Of a DNA stretch of 21,994 nucleotides, positions 9,919-19,355 are shown piece by piece; position 1 is the first letter of the stretch; every line of letters starts with the position of its first letter. Origin of the DNA: Hofstenia miamia. Taxonomy: Eukaryota > Xenacoelomorpha > Acoela > Hofsteniidae. The translations under genes were made by a program, and so were the position numbers. Below the pieces are notes generated by a model, which had not been told where the DNA came from, made no database searches, and saw only the letters and a program-made list of their open reading frames with translations. The DNA is taken from positions 206,635 through 228,628 of the forward strand of contig CABFPE010000175.1 of assembly GCA_900660155.1 (NCBI GenBank), written 5' to 3'.

Positions 9919-11635
9919 CTGAATCGATAAATAAAATATTTGCATAAATAAAGTACATTAAAAAATCGTAAACACGCATATTTCTTCAAATGAGCTTGCA
10001 TGCAAACTGGTACTGTTTAAACTACCAATGCAATAACTATTAATGAAAACACTGCAATTTGATCTTTAAAGAACACATTTTAAATTCCATATTTTTCAGT
10101 TAACATTCAAGTTAACACCAGGGATCCCAATTAATTGGGTTTAAGCCATAATTGGTATTTGGGTACCTTAATCGGTAATTGGGTTGTTGTTAATTGGGTC
10201 TACAATAAATAATTGGTTGGGCCGTTTGGATGTCAATTGGGTTCTTTGAAATTGCAATTGTTGTATTGCCAAAAGAAAAAATAAATAAAAAAAGGAAAAC
10301 ATGATAATTTAAAATCAGAGTTGGAATTGGGCCAATTTTATAGAACCTAATGCGGCTTAGTCCCAAACCCGGCTCAGAAGATTTAAGAAAAGTTTGGCCC
10401 GAGCCTGGGCTAGCCCCAATTATTTTTCTTTACCCACTGACAGTGTTTTATGATTCATAAAGACCAACAAACACTACTCTCTGAATTTGATTAAATAATT
10501 TGCATATATATACCGGTATATTTTTATATGTGTGTGTACCAAATATTTTTGTTTGGCTATAACAAACAAGTGAACAGAATATTTAGTACCCGTTTTATGA
10601 TTTTGAGTTTTAATTGTCTATCCATTAAATAGAAATTCCAAATCATTAAAATTTATATCAAGATTTGGGCCTGGCCTAGAATTAAAAGTTATTTGTAAAA
10701 ACCAAAAGATCTATCCAAGGCGTCTAGAGTAAAGGGAGACATTGATGTAAATTCTCCAATTCTCCATTTTAGTAGCTAACATAGTAGGATAGAATTGATA
10801 TTTAAATATCCCTATTTACACTAAGTATTTATTTGTAGCCTTATAATGTTTTAAGCAAAGCATACATTCACATATAGAAATTTATTCAATTTTTTTCAAG
10901 TTTCAAAAATCATATTTGAATGTTAAGTTATTTTACTTTCAACATAAGTGGTTCTTATAGTTTCAAAATGCATTAGGATGTGCAGAAATATAATATTATA
11001 ATAATAATAATCAAACCCTTTAGAGCGTCTCTAAACACTTTAAGAAAAGTTGGCAATAAAGTTCCCATAAAAATTTTTTGATGTTGCATTTTCGTATTAT
11101 GCGCGTGTTTTACCTTTTAGTAATCTTCAGCCGTACCCGGACATACCAGTAACAGTGGTTACCATAGCTGTATGCAATACTGATGCTTGCTGAAACCATG
11201 ATGTCAATCACAGCCAACTTTTTGCACTAAGCATTAGTGTAAATTTTGGTTCCAATTTTGATATTTCTTTAAGGAAAATTGAATATAGCGTATTTTACTG
11301 TTACGAAAATTTGTTAAAATAATCTTGTTGAGTGAAAATCGTACAGCTCTTGTTAGAGTCCTACTTGGAGAGTACGGGGGCGCCCCCTTGACTACGCTCT
11401 TTCATCTAAATGAGTGAAAATTCTGACAAAAGTTTTGTCAGCTCAAGCTGCCTACATTTTGCTAATTCTCAGCTTTATTGTTTTTGCGGAAGGCATGTAA
11501 AAGTTGCAAACTTGCATTTAAAATTTCAGGCTTTGCAATGGAACATATTTTTCTGTCCCATCCCTGACAATTTATGCTTTTTCTTGAAATTTCAAAACCG
11601 TTTGAGAGTATGTCCCACAAATTGATTTGTAGAAA
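9919..11635. other. No supported gene; hAT-like end and low-complexity DNA
   Basis: Apart from the hAT-like end at 10119, this is AT-rich DNA with no exon I can defend. A palindrome atataccggtatat lies at 10508-10521. A perfect 12-bp GC palindrome, gggggcgccccc, lies at 11376-11387 in a GC-richer patch. A 71-codon + frame at 11410-11625 has no recognisable domain. No further upstream exon of the protease was recognised on the - strand. Confidence 0.45.
10119..10345 (+). mobile_element. Left end of a decayed hAT-like element
   Basis: It begins CAGGGATCCC, matching the terminus of the 675-bp element at 7987. It is followed by a field of AATTGGG motifs: five exact copies between about 10132 and 10330, plus variants such as aattggt and tttgggt. 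This mirrors the subterminal repeat organisation of the other element but with a different repeat word. No matching right end (gggatccctg) or copy of the preceding 8 bp (gttaacac) was found, so the right boundary given is only where the repeat words stop. Confidence 0.55.
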
Positions 11636-11965
11636 TTATGCAGGTGTGGACTTAATGAAAGTGCAATTACATTGATTGAAAGCTTCTTCGCTGATAGATA
11701 CCATTGTGTAAAAATTGATGACCATTTCTCTGATGTTTCACCAATATATCCAGTGAATCAATGTGAATTAATACAATAGGCCGATGACATGTATATTTGT
11801 TAGTGATCTCCTTAAACAAAATGCTGGAAACAAATTATGTGGTGAAATGTCTAGTGTTACGAATTGGCTTAACACTAATCAGGTAAACAAAACTACATTA
11901 ATTCTGCTGAAAAATAATAGTCCTTCAAAGTTAGTTCGCATCATCCGACTGATATTTGATCCTTA
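11636..11965 (+). pseudogene. Non-LTR RT relic (RT-C), motif B deleted
   Basis: The frame from 11636 reads CGLNESAITLIESFF, then RYHCVKIDDHFSDVSPI, which is the segment just before RT motif B (SYL-x-x-R-x-x-V). The expected GVPQGSILGP block is missing. The frame then reads CELIQ, a stop, ADDM, which is motif C with Tyr changed to a TAG stop. After a frameshift it continues NAGNKLCGEMSSVTNWLNTNQ and KTTLILL, the W-x-x-x-N and KT segment of motif D. This is a RT palm domain with an internal deletion, one stop and a frameshift. It is distinct from the two RT elements downstream, because both of those have their own motif C. Confidence 0.7.
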
Positions 11966-12113
11966 AATATTGCAAGTAAAAATGCCGTACATATGTACTT
12001 CTTAAAGAAAAAGAGTACTTCTAAGGAATACTCATTTAATTTTAAGGTTCTTTTGTTCCTTAGTACTAAAAGAAATTGAAATAGCGTAATTTCATTGTAA
12101 TTAATATTTTCTT

Positions 12114-12118
<5 letters not shown>

Positions 12119-12194
<76 letters not shown>
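12119..12194. repeat. (TA)n microsatellite, about 76 bp
   Basis: Almost pure alternating TA with two tatatac interruptions. It separates RT-C from RT-A. Such tracts are prone to length polymorphism and cruciform extrusion. Confidence 0.95.
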
Positions 12195-12197
<3 letters not shown>

Positions 12198-12472
12198 AAT
12201 GTGCATGTATATTTTCGACGCATTTTTTTTGCTGTTAATACATATGATGAATCTGCCAAGAAGTTTTTCGATATAATAATATCAAACCACAACTCAATAA
12301 TTACTACTATTTTGATTTGAGATATAATGTTGCGTGAATATGGTTTTAACCATTTCTATATAGAAATTAGGCTTTAAACATTTAGATAAATCATATCTAG
12401 ACCATTCAAATCAACTAATTTAACGATTAACCAAAACAATGTTAATTTGATAAAAGATATTTTTTTGTTTTT

Positions 12473-12727
12473 GGACCTATACTAATCTTGTTGTTCATAA
12501 GTGACACACCCGATTCGCTCAAATACTGTACAATAAGTCTTTTTGCAGATGATGTAATTACCTACATGGAGATTAACAATGAAATAGAAAAAAGGCACTT
12601 TCAAGAGGACATAGATATATTGGCAGAATGGGCGAATGCGAACTAAATGGTATTTAATGAAGATAAATGTCACTTAACATCATTTTACCTCAATAGTCAG
12701 AGTAATAATGCTAATTATAATGTGTCT
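12473..12727 (+). pseudogene. Non-LTR RT-A, 5' fragment (motifs B-end to D)
   Basis: One frame reads GPILILLFISD, then LFADDVITYMEI (motif C), then EDIDILAEWANAN, a TAA stop, then MVFNEDKCHLTSF (motif D). This matches LINE RTs of the CR1/Jockey type, in which LFADD is followed about 25 residues later by EW-x-x-x-W/N-x-M-x-FN-x-x-KC. The fragment stops just after motif D. The next expected block (KYLGV, motif E) resumes at 17062. The preceding palm motifs are absent or destroyed upstream. One nonsense codon is visible. I read it as the left half of an element later interrupted by RT-B. Confidence 0.75.
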
Positions 12728-12846
12728 AAAAAAAGTTTCTAAGCCATGGATTGATACAAAATGCATAGAGTTAATTGAACAAAAGTAATCTAAATGGAAG
12801 GAATACTAAAATTCTGAAACTGCAAACAAATATAATGCTTAAAAAA

Positions 12847-13841
12847 TTCACAAAATTTGTGCAATATTTACACACGAAAACCCTATAACAAATATTGGCG
12901 TTCTGAATATCAAAGCATCTCTTCTCAAAACGGTAGTTGGGACTTTACAGTTTATTAAATAGGAACCCAATAAAAATGAAAAAATCGAAAACAAATTATA
13001 AATGTAGGGTAATCACTAACAATAAGGTCATGAGTGACATATTTAACGAAGTATTTTGCAATTTTGATGGTGTAAACATTCCCTTTAAGATCAATCAAGT
13101 TCAATCTATAGCCAGCCCTTCTCTTTCAGATTTGTGACTACGTTTGAAATTATCAAATCTATTTAATCTTTAAAAAAAATCTAGTGTTCCCTCCATTATC
13201 CCAACTTGGTCTCTAAAAATTGCTCCAGATATAATAGCTGAACCACTTTCATACATCAGAAACGCGTGCATTTGACGTTCGACTTTTCCTGACCAATTAA
13301 AATTGGCAAATATTGCTCCATTATTTAAAAAAGTTGACCCAAATTATTGTTTGAACAATAAACCGATTTCTGTTACATCGCCAATTAGTAAGATTTTTGA
13401 AAGACTTCTTTTTGAATCAAATTAACGAACATTTATGTAAACATAATCTGTACTCTCAAAATCAATAGGGTTTTCATAAATATATTTCTACAAATGATGC
13501 CTTGTTAACAGCTACAGAAAATTGGAAAAATAGCATAAATATAGATGAGTGTTCAGCAGTTGCATGCTTAGATTTATCAAAAGCATTTGACTCTATCGAC
13601 CACCACATATTAATTAAAAAAATAAATATTCTGGGCTTCTCAGACAAAAGTGCAGACCTAATAAGCAGTTATCTCCATAATCGCAAACAAAGAGTTAAAC
13701 TAAATGGAATTCTCTCTGACTGGATTTTTATTAAAAATGATGTTCCACAAGGAACAATTTTGGGACCGTTACTATTCAATATGTCTGTAAATGATTTGAG
13801 CAATCATACCACATTTAATGTTATACAATATGCTGATGATA
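12847..13841 (+). pseudogene. Non-LTR RT-B, 5' part up to the YADD box
   Basis: In order: a linker segment (NLCNIYTRKPYNKYWRSEYQ near 12855), LYSLLNRNPIKMKK (about 12940) and a frame ending at 13137; then PLFKKVDPNYCLNNKPISV and SKIFERLL (RT motifs 0-1, about 13320-13410); a QNQ-stop-GFHKYISTNDALL block; then from 13502 an open frame with VACLDLSKAFDSIDHHIL (motif A), VPQGTILGPLLF (motif B) and IQYAD(D) (motif C). The frame is cut at 13841, where a hAT element sits in the codons of the YADD box; it resumes at 16074. Several stops and at least two frameshifts upstream show that the element is dead apart from the insertion. No endonuclease domain is visible, so it is 5'-truncated, as is common for LINEs. 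Confidence 0.85.
13834..13841 (+). repeat. hAT target-site duplication, left copy (tgatgata)
   Basis: It is identical to 16074-16081. The octamer is part of the RT-B sequence coding for Asp-Asp of the YADD box. 8 bp is the hAT duplication length. Confidence 0.95.
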
Positions 13842-13842
13842 C

Positions 13843-13938
13843 AGGGTGGGTGTGTTTAAAACATCATGTTTAAAACAAGGCAGTAAAAAACAGTTTAAAA
13901 CAGAAAATAAAAAACATGTTTTAAACACACCCCGCCCT
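13843..13938. repeat. Subterminal inverted repeat at hAT left end
   Basis: The arm agggtgggtgtgtttaaaac at 13843 is nearly the reverse complement of the segment ending acaccccgccct at 13938. The two arms (about 24 bp each) enclose about 48 bp of aaaaca-rich sequence. The left end alone therefore has a MITE-like fold. No equivalent second arm is seen inside the right end. Confidence 0.8.
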
Positions 13939-14148
13939 AAATAACCAATTTTAACCCTTCTTTTTTATTTTAGTGTATATGACCGCCCCCCCTTCTATTA
14001 ACCTATTTTAATGAATTTACTGAATTGAATTTCCTTTTCTCAACTTTGTTTTGTTTTTTTTTAAAACCAATTAAAATTTTCTTAAATTTAGTTGCATCAT
14101 TTCAAATTTGTTTTTCACGAAATGTTGAAATTTTTCAGATTTTTAAGC

Positions 14149-15865
14149 ATGCCTCGACCGAAACATGTTATTTGGGACTCCTTCGTGCAAATCAAAATTG
14201 ATGGCAAGGATCGGGCCAAATGCAAACGATGCCAAGTCGATTTAGTACCTTTGGTGGAGCGGATGAAAACACACGATATTTCTTGCAAACCACGAAAGCG
14301 CCCAGCAGCAGATGACACTCCAGGAACATCTGGGGAGGCAATCGGTCCAACATCCTCTAAGTTGAAGCAAACGACTATTCAACCGATAGTAACAAGCAAG
14401 ACAAAGCAACACAAAATCGACTTACAGATAACAAGGTAAAATTTATTTTAAAAATTCAAAATAACCCAGGCTTTCCTTTGATTTAGGTTTTGAAAAAAAT
14501 TATTATTAATTAGTTTATCAATGTTAATCAATTATCCATGTTTGCTTAGATTTCTTATTGCGACCAATACATCTTTCCGATCAGCCGAGAACGTTCAATT
14601 TAAGAAACTTGTTCAGACACTGCGACCAGGCACAACAATACCTGATAGACACGATATTGCCGGAAAACATTTGGACGAAATATACGAGCAGGGAAAATCA
14701 AAAGTGGTAAAGATTGCTGAAGGACATTTCGTTACCTTGGCGATGGATGGATGGTCATCACCCGTTAATGATCCAGTCATTGGGATATCTTTTGTTTTGG
14801 CTGGAACTTGTTATTTAGTAAATACGATTAACACGACAGGCCATTCACACTCAGCAACATTCCTTTTTGATTTGGCGAAACAACATATCGAGCTATGTGA
14901 AAGCGAGTGGAAAGTCAAGGTCGGAAGCGTGGTTACAGATAATGCATCCAACATGAACTTGATGCGACAACACTTGAACGAGTTCAATCCTAAATGCACA
15001 TATTGCTAACCTGCTCGCTAAAGACATTCTATCATCCAAAGAAATGAAAAAAGTTCTTTCTAAAATTATACTCGTACTTAAATTCTTGCCCAATAACCAC
15101 GCTGCTTCAGCTGAACTCAAGGCAAAAAAAATGAACCGCCCTAATCTACCTTGCGAAACGAGATGGAACAGCAACGTAGACTCACTTGATTATTTCGTTA
15201 TACACTGGAGCGACATTGCATGTATTGTTAATAGTTTGTTAAAACGAACCGACACTGTATATCAGGCCATGGAGGAGCTACCCCTCAAACGTGCTGCCAG
15301 TGACACGCTTGAGTTTCTGAGGCCACTGGGTAACGCCCTTGATAAGTTGCAGAGTGATAACTGTACAATTGCGGAGTGTGTTGAAATCTGGAATGACCTT
15401 ACGGAGAAAACTCCAAATGAATATATGGAGAAGTTAGCCGCCCGTAAAACAATGGCGCTTCCCAATGTTTTCTACGCTGCAAACTTGTTGGACCACAGAT
15501 ACCGTGGCAATAGGTTGTCGCCAGTAGAAGTTGCAGCGGCCATGGAATACCTACAAATGGTTGAGGCAAAGTGTTTGCCAGAAATCACAAAATTTTTGGG
15601 CTTTGAGCCACCTTACTGCAATTATTTGTTTGGGGATGGCTATAATGCGGTTGCACCCAGCGCTTGGTGGTCGAGTGGCTTACGATTGGGCTTTGACGAA
15701 AGTTTCACTATCATTGCAAAGTCTCTTGTTACAGCAATTGGATCCAGTGCTGGATTGGAGCGCCAGTTTTCAAAACTGGGGATGACCTACGGGAAATTGC
15801 GCAGCAACTTGGATATCGAAAAAGCTGGAAAGATGTCTTTTTTGTATAGACAGCTAAACCATTGA
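14149..15865 (+). pseudogene. hAT transposase with N-terminal BED zinc finger (one frameshift)
   Basis: Exon 1 (ATG 14149 to 14435) encodes a BED finger: W-x-x-F, CKRC, then H and C (WDSFVQIKIDG, then KCKRC, then MKTHDISC), followed by a basic Ser/Thr-rich linker. A 114-bp intron (14436-14549, gtaaaa to ttag) joins in frame to FLIATNTSFRSAE. Downstream are AMDGWSSP with the first catalytic Asp, VVTDNASNM with the second, ETRWNS, and the C-terminal dimerisation block SAWWSSG, SSAGLERQFSKLG (third acidic residue) and RSNLDIEKAG. The start is the ATG just before PRPKHVIWDSF. A +1/-2 shift near 14990-14996 breaks the frame where the family has CSAH-x-x-NLLAKD: the first frame stops at 15009, and the second is open from 14978 (AHIANLLAKDI) to TGA at 15865. 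The small number of lesions suggests fairly recent activity. This is a DNA-cutting nuclear enzyme acting on the element's ends. Confidence 0.93.
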
Positions 15866-16073
15866 CTTTAAAACAGCTAACGAAATTTTATATTTCAAAT
15901 CGAGCAGAATTTGAATAAAATGTTCTTGTGCATAAACCAAAGTTTTAAGCGATAGAGTAGTCTTGGTTATATCAAATTAATAAAAAACATAAAAAACATA
16001 AAAAACGTGTTTTTTCATTAAAAACATGTTTAATTGTATTTTTCGATAAAAAACGTTTTAAACACCCACCCTG

Positions 16074-16894
16074 TGATGATACTATGCTATTTAGTTCACA
16101 TAAGTATCCTGAAATTGCTATAAAAGTTCTCGAAGAAAATTGCACTCTTCTTGCACAATATTGTGCTTCACTAAAACTAAGAATAACCTCATCTAAAACT
16201 CAATTTTGCTCAATTAGACCTAAATCTAACAGATAATTCCACAAATTAGAACAAGTTAATTCTTTTAAATATTTGGGTATCATTTTTTATTCTCAACTTA
16301 ATTTTGCAAAACAAATATCTAGTGTTATTAAGAAAATGGCAATTTCAATAAAGGCTCATTGCAATGTATCACAACAGCTTCCAACCACAGCAAAGATTCA
16401 GTTAATTCACACATTAATACTAAGCCACTTTAATTATGGAAACATACTGTATACCGACATAAAGCAACAACTTTTGAATAAATTCAATGTGCAAATAAAA
16501 TGGGCTATAAAAATAGCAGTTAATCATATATATATAACAGAAATACAGAAATCAAGAAATTAACAAAAACTTTTCTAAATCCAAAATGCATTTATAAAAA
16601 TATATTAACTAATTTTTTTAAAATATTTAATAATATTGTTCCATACCACAATTCCAACTTTCTATACTCTAAAATATTGCTTAGACATAATCATAGAACC
16701 CTAAAAATTAGGCCTTTTCCATATAACAAGAAAATAATGAAAAATTTATTTCTCAACACATCAATAAATATATGGAATAATTTACCTAAATCTATAAAAC
16801 AAATAAATTACGAGTATTCAAAAACGAAATTAAAAAATACAAATGGCGTGGTTTTAAATTTTATAATAGTGATTATTCAATAGACCGCATCTAA
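16074..16894 (+). pseudogene. Non-LTR RT-B, 3' part after the hAT insertion
   Basis: It begins with the right copy of the target duplication and continues the YADD box as DDTMLFSSHKYPE, then KLRITSSKTQF (motif D), a TAA, then NSFKYLGIIF (motif E) and SHFNYGNILY. After frame changes come LKIRPFPYNKK, SINIWNNLPKSIKQI and, in a shifted frame, VFKNEIKKYKWRGFKF, ending in TAA at 16892-16894. These are the thumb and C-terminal tail of a CR1/Jockey-like LINE. At least one stop and two or three frameshifts are present. The tail block is the same type as the relic at 264-470. Confidence 0.85.
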
Positions 16895-17057
16895 TCTAAA
16901 TTCGCTATAGCCCAAGCTAGTAATTGTAATTATTTTTGTAAATATTATCTTTGTATATGTTTTGTTCCTTTATTTCTATTGTTTGACGCTATTTGGAGTT
17001 GTAAACAGCATTTTATATTGTAAAAAACAACTCTAAATATGGATATTTCATTTCATT
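16895..17057 (+). other. 3' tail of RT-B with short ATTTC repeats
   Basis: This is AT-rich non-coding DNA after the RT-B stop. It ends in atttcatttcatt (17045-17057), a short direct repeat of the kind that ends CR1/L2-type LINEs in place of poly(A). Immediately afterwards RT-A coding sequence resumes. The boundary is inferred from that resumption. Confidence 0.55.
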
Positions 17058-17061
17058 ACTA

Positions 17062-17577
17062 TACTTTATGCAAGACACCGTTGAAGTGGAAAAATTCATT
17101 TTAAATACTTAACTGTCACTACTAGCAATAATTTCAAATGGGTTATGCATATGAAATAATATCAAATCAAGTGCATATCAAAAGTTAGGAAGGATGAAAA
17201 ATGCTTTGTTCAAAGCCCCACTCAAGGTAAGGCTTATTGCAAACCTAATATGCCGAACCATTTTGGAATATGCAGCTGAAATCTGGGATCCGTATATGCA
17301 AACATATACTGAACAGTTGGAAAGAGTTCAAAGGCGAGAAATTAGAGTTATTTGCAGTATCAGAGGACAAACAGAAAGCGTTTCCATCAAAAGAAAAGAC
17401 TTAAACTTACCAACATTAAAAGATCGCAGGAGAATATCTCGTTTTAAACTGATGCAGGCTATATTGACCAATGATGTGCACTCATCTGTTGATCAAAGCT
17501 TAAAGAAATTAAATCCCTGTGATTATTCTTCAAACACCAGATCTGTATCAGAAAATTTACCATTATCACAATTGTGA
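17062..17577 (+). pseudogene. Non-LTR RT-A, 3' fragment (motif E to C-terminal region)
   Basis: Starting about 17062 the frames read YFMQDTVEVEK, then HFKYLTVTTSNNFKW and VMHMK (motif E plus the KW-x-x-H block). After a one-base shift they read SSAYQKLGRMKNALFKAP, RTILEYAAEIWDPYM, EQLERVQRREIR and LNLPTLKDRRRISRFKLM. This is the thumb/connection region of LINE RTs, with the signature LEYA-x-x-WDP followed by LE-x-VQRR and L-x-x-RR. The frame from 17194 to the TGA at 17577 is intact (127 codons). It begins where the fragment at 12473-12727 leaves off, so both are probably halves of one element. Confidence 0.82.
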
Positions 17578-17992
17578 TTCATAATTTTCTGAATCATAGT
17601 TTTTCTCACAGACCTCACGAGATCTGAGTTCAACAAACAATGAAAATTAGGCACTACTGATGGCCTTCACTTCCCAATAATGAGGTCTAAAGGTTGCAAG
17701 GAAAACTAGAACTCGTCAATTATAGCTAGTTCCAATTTCAACTCCATTTCTAAATAACTTTAAGTTAAGCATTCGGAGATTACCTTAACTACTCCAGAAT
17801 TTATAAGTTCATACCTTTTTTGTAGTAAGCATTTTTCAATGCTTCTGTTTTCTTGGCTGAGTTCTCTCTTAATGTATATATTCGCAATCAAATAATTCTT
17901 TAACATTACAGCACTTGCTACTAATAATTGTCGAGTTCAAACGCTTACCACATCTACTAAAAAAAGAGGCCCCAAGTTTCCCAAGAATGACT

Positions 17993-18259
17993 CTACTTAA
18001 GATAAAAGAAGTCAATATTTAGATACTTAAATAATTCTAGTAGATATTCCCAATCATGCATAAATGCATTTCGAAAATTTTCTACCTCTGAAATTCCAAA
18101 AATTGTAATTCTCTTATGGTAACTTAAGTCACCATCAATGTTTTGGACGTATTTTCTTGAAATGGAAGGCTCATGTTCAAACTTTGAAAGTGTAGTGTTA
18201 AGTTCTTCAATTAAATTCTTAAGTTCCAATTCTAATTTTTCAAAGATGATATCGACGAT
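17993..18259 (-). CDS. Unrecognised open frame, 88 codons
   Basis: The frame is open from just after a TAG at 18260-18262 to the TAG stop at 17993. The peptide begins with a Leu/Glu/Lys-rich, potentially coiled-coil segment (EKLELELKNLIEELNTTLSKF), followed by SISRKYVQNIDGDLSYHKR and ENFRNAFMHDWEYLLELF. It contains no ATG early on; I see no strong splice acceptor and no family. It could be an exon, part of another mobile-element relic, or chance. No neighbour helps. Confidence 0.22.
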   Translation of the reverse strand: MVDIIFEKLELELKNLIEELNTTLSKFEHEPSISRKYVQNIDGDLSYHKRITIFGISEVENFRNAFMHDWEYLLELFKYLNIDFFYLK

Positions 18260-18707
18260 CTAATACTAAAGCTAGCATTTTCCAAACTAGTTTCAGCTTG
18301 ATCTTAGCGCGTTCACAACACAATTTGAACACAGAAAAAGAAAGTGTTTATTATATGACTTAATGGCCTCTATGCATTCAGTAGAAAATCCCATACAAGA
18401 TGTAGTAAAATGCAAGTAATTTTTGCAGTTAATGCACTGAAAACCAAATGTTCAAATTTTTACAATTAGAGCATTTTGTATTAACCAGAATATTGTAGAA
18501 CAACGATGACAAACACGACTGGTTTACTTAGAATTCAATTCTCAAATAACTACTGTACAATCACTTGGGTACATCGTACATGTATTTTTTATTTATATTC
18601 ATTTTTGTTTAAGTTTGAGCGCATTAATTCAACATAGATTGATATGATAATAAGTTGAAGACTGCTTTTTTTTTAAAATTTATTTGTAAATTTCATATTA
18701 CAGATCT

Positions 18708-18821
18708 TTAAGTAATCTGAAATTGTTGATCAATTCCTGTTCTGGCTAATCCACTTCTTAAAGTCTTTCCAATGTGTTTTGCACTACAGCTACAGGTGCA
18801 ATAAATTTGATATTCTATCTC
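18708..18821 (-). pseudogene. Possible GIY-YIG nuclease fragment
   Basis: A 37-codon - strand frame reads EIEYQIYCTCSC, then AKHIGKTLRSGLARTGI, before TAA. The pattern I/VY-x-x-C-x-C, five residues later (Y/H)IGKT-x-R, resembles GIY-YIG endonuclease domains as found at the C-terminus of Penelope-like retroelements, where it cuts target DNA. The fragment is short, the second tyrosine is His here, and no RT lies next to it in the same orientation. I regard it as tentative. Confidence 0.25.
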
Positions 18822-19355
18822 GGAAAGTTATTCAATCTTTGTTTCCATTTATATTAAAAGAAGAAATTAAAAATTTGTGAACAATAAATATGTATGCTGG
18901 TAGTTATTCTGAAAGCTACAAAAATTGCGAAATAAAATAAAATAGAACAAACAAAGCTATTTAAAAATTAAAAATATTTATAATTAACTTGGCCTATGAA
19001 GATGTTAGTCTCTTCGAATAGACTAATTAAGATTACGATACTTATGACATCATAGTTACAGTTTTTCTATATCAAAGCTGTGGGGAGTGGTGGATCCAAG
19101 AGAGGAATTGGGGTATACATTCCTCCCATCAGCAAAAAACAAGCATTTTCGTCATACTTTACATTCTCTCAGGTCTCAGGTGCAGCGTTTCATCTACACT
19201 TCTATACCTTAAGGAGAAATTCTCCAGAGGGTAAATAAAAAAGAATATATTATTAAAGATTAACAAAATGTTATTTAAACAAAACAAACATAAAAATCAA
19301 GTAAAGAACGCATAAATACAAGTGAGTTTCAAAAAATTGGCATGTGAAACCAACA

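Larger units (their letters stand above)
13842..16073 (+). mobile_element. hAT transposon, 2232 bp, inserted in RT-B
   Basis: The ends are CAGGGTGGGTGTGTTTAAAAC on the left and the inverse of CAGGGTGGGTGTTTAAAAC on the right: a 12-bp perfect start, then a 2-bp indel. Perfect 8-bp duplications flank it. It carries a BED-finger transposase on the + strand (14149-15865). Removing the element and one copy of the duplication restores an uninterrupted reading across YADD in RT-B, which fixes both boundaries. The right end has repeated aaaaaacat units (about 15982-16009). The left end contains an internal inverted repeat. The element is full length in structure, but its transposase has one frameshift, so it is probably non-autonomous now. 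Confidence 0.97.
17578..19355. other. Mostly non-coding, two weak - strand fragments
   Basis: AT-rich DNA with stops in all frames, except the two - strand candidates listed separately (17993-18259, 18708-18821). A slightly GC-richer patch at about 19080-19180 shows no coding signal. Nothing else can be supported. Confidence 0.4.

Noticed and set aside
9698..9922. + strand open frame of 74 codons over the same exon
   Set aside because: Antisense shadow of the protease exon, with no splice or domain support.
9649..9945. - strand open frame of about 98 codons reading SCTVQGCANVRNFVQ, overlapping the protease stem exon
   Set aside because: It is out of frame with the phase-matched protease exon pair. 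Splicing at the same donor would not join it to VVGG. It is a shadow of the cysteine-rich frame.
12482..12673. - strand 63-codon frame
   Set aside because: Antisense shadow of the RT-A fragment with LFADD on the + strand.
15531..15785. + strand 84-codon frame and several - strand frames within the hAT transposase
   Set aside because: Alternate frames of a recognisable transposase; no motif of their own.
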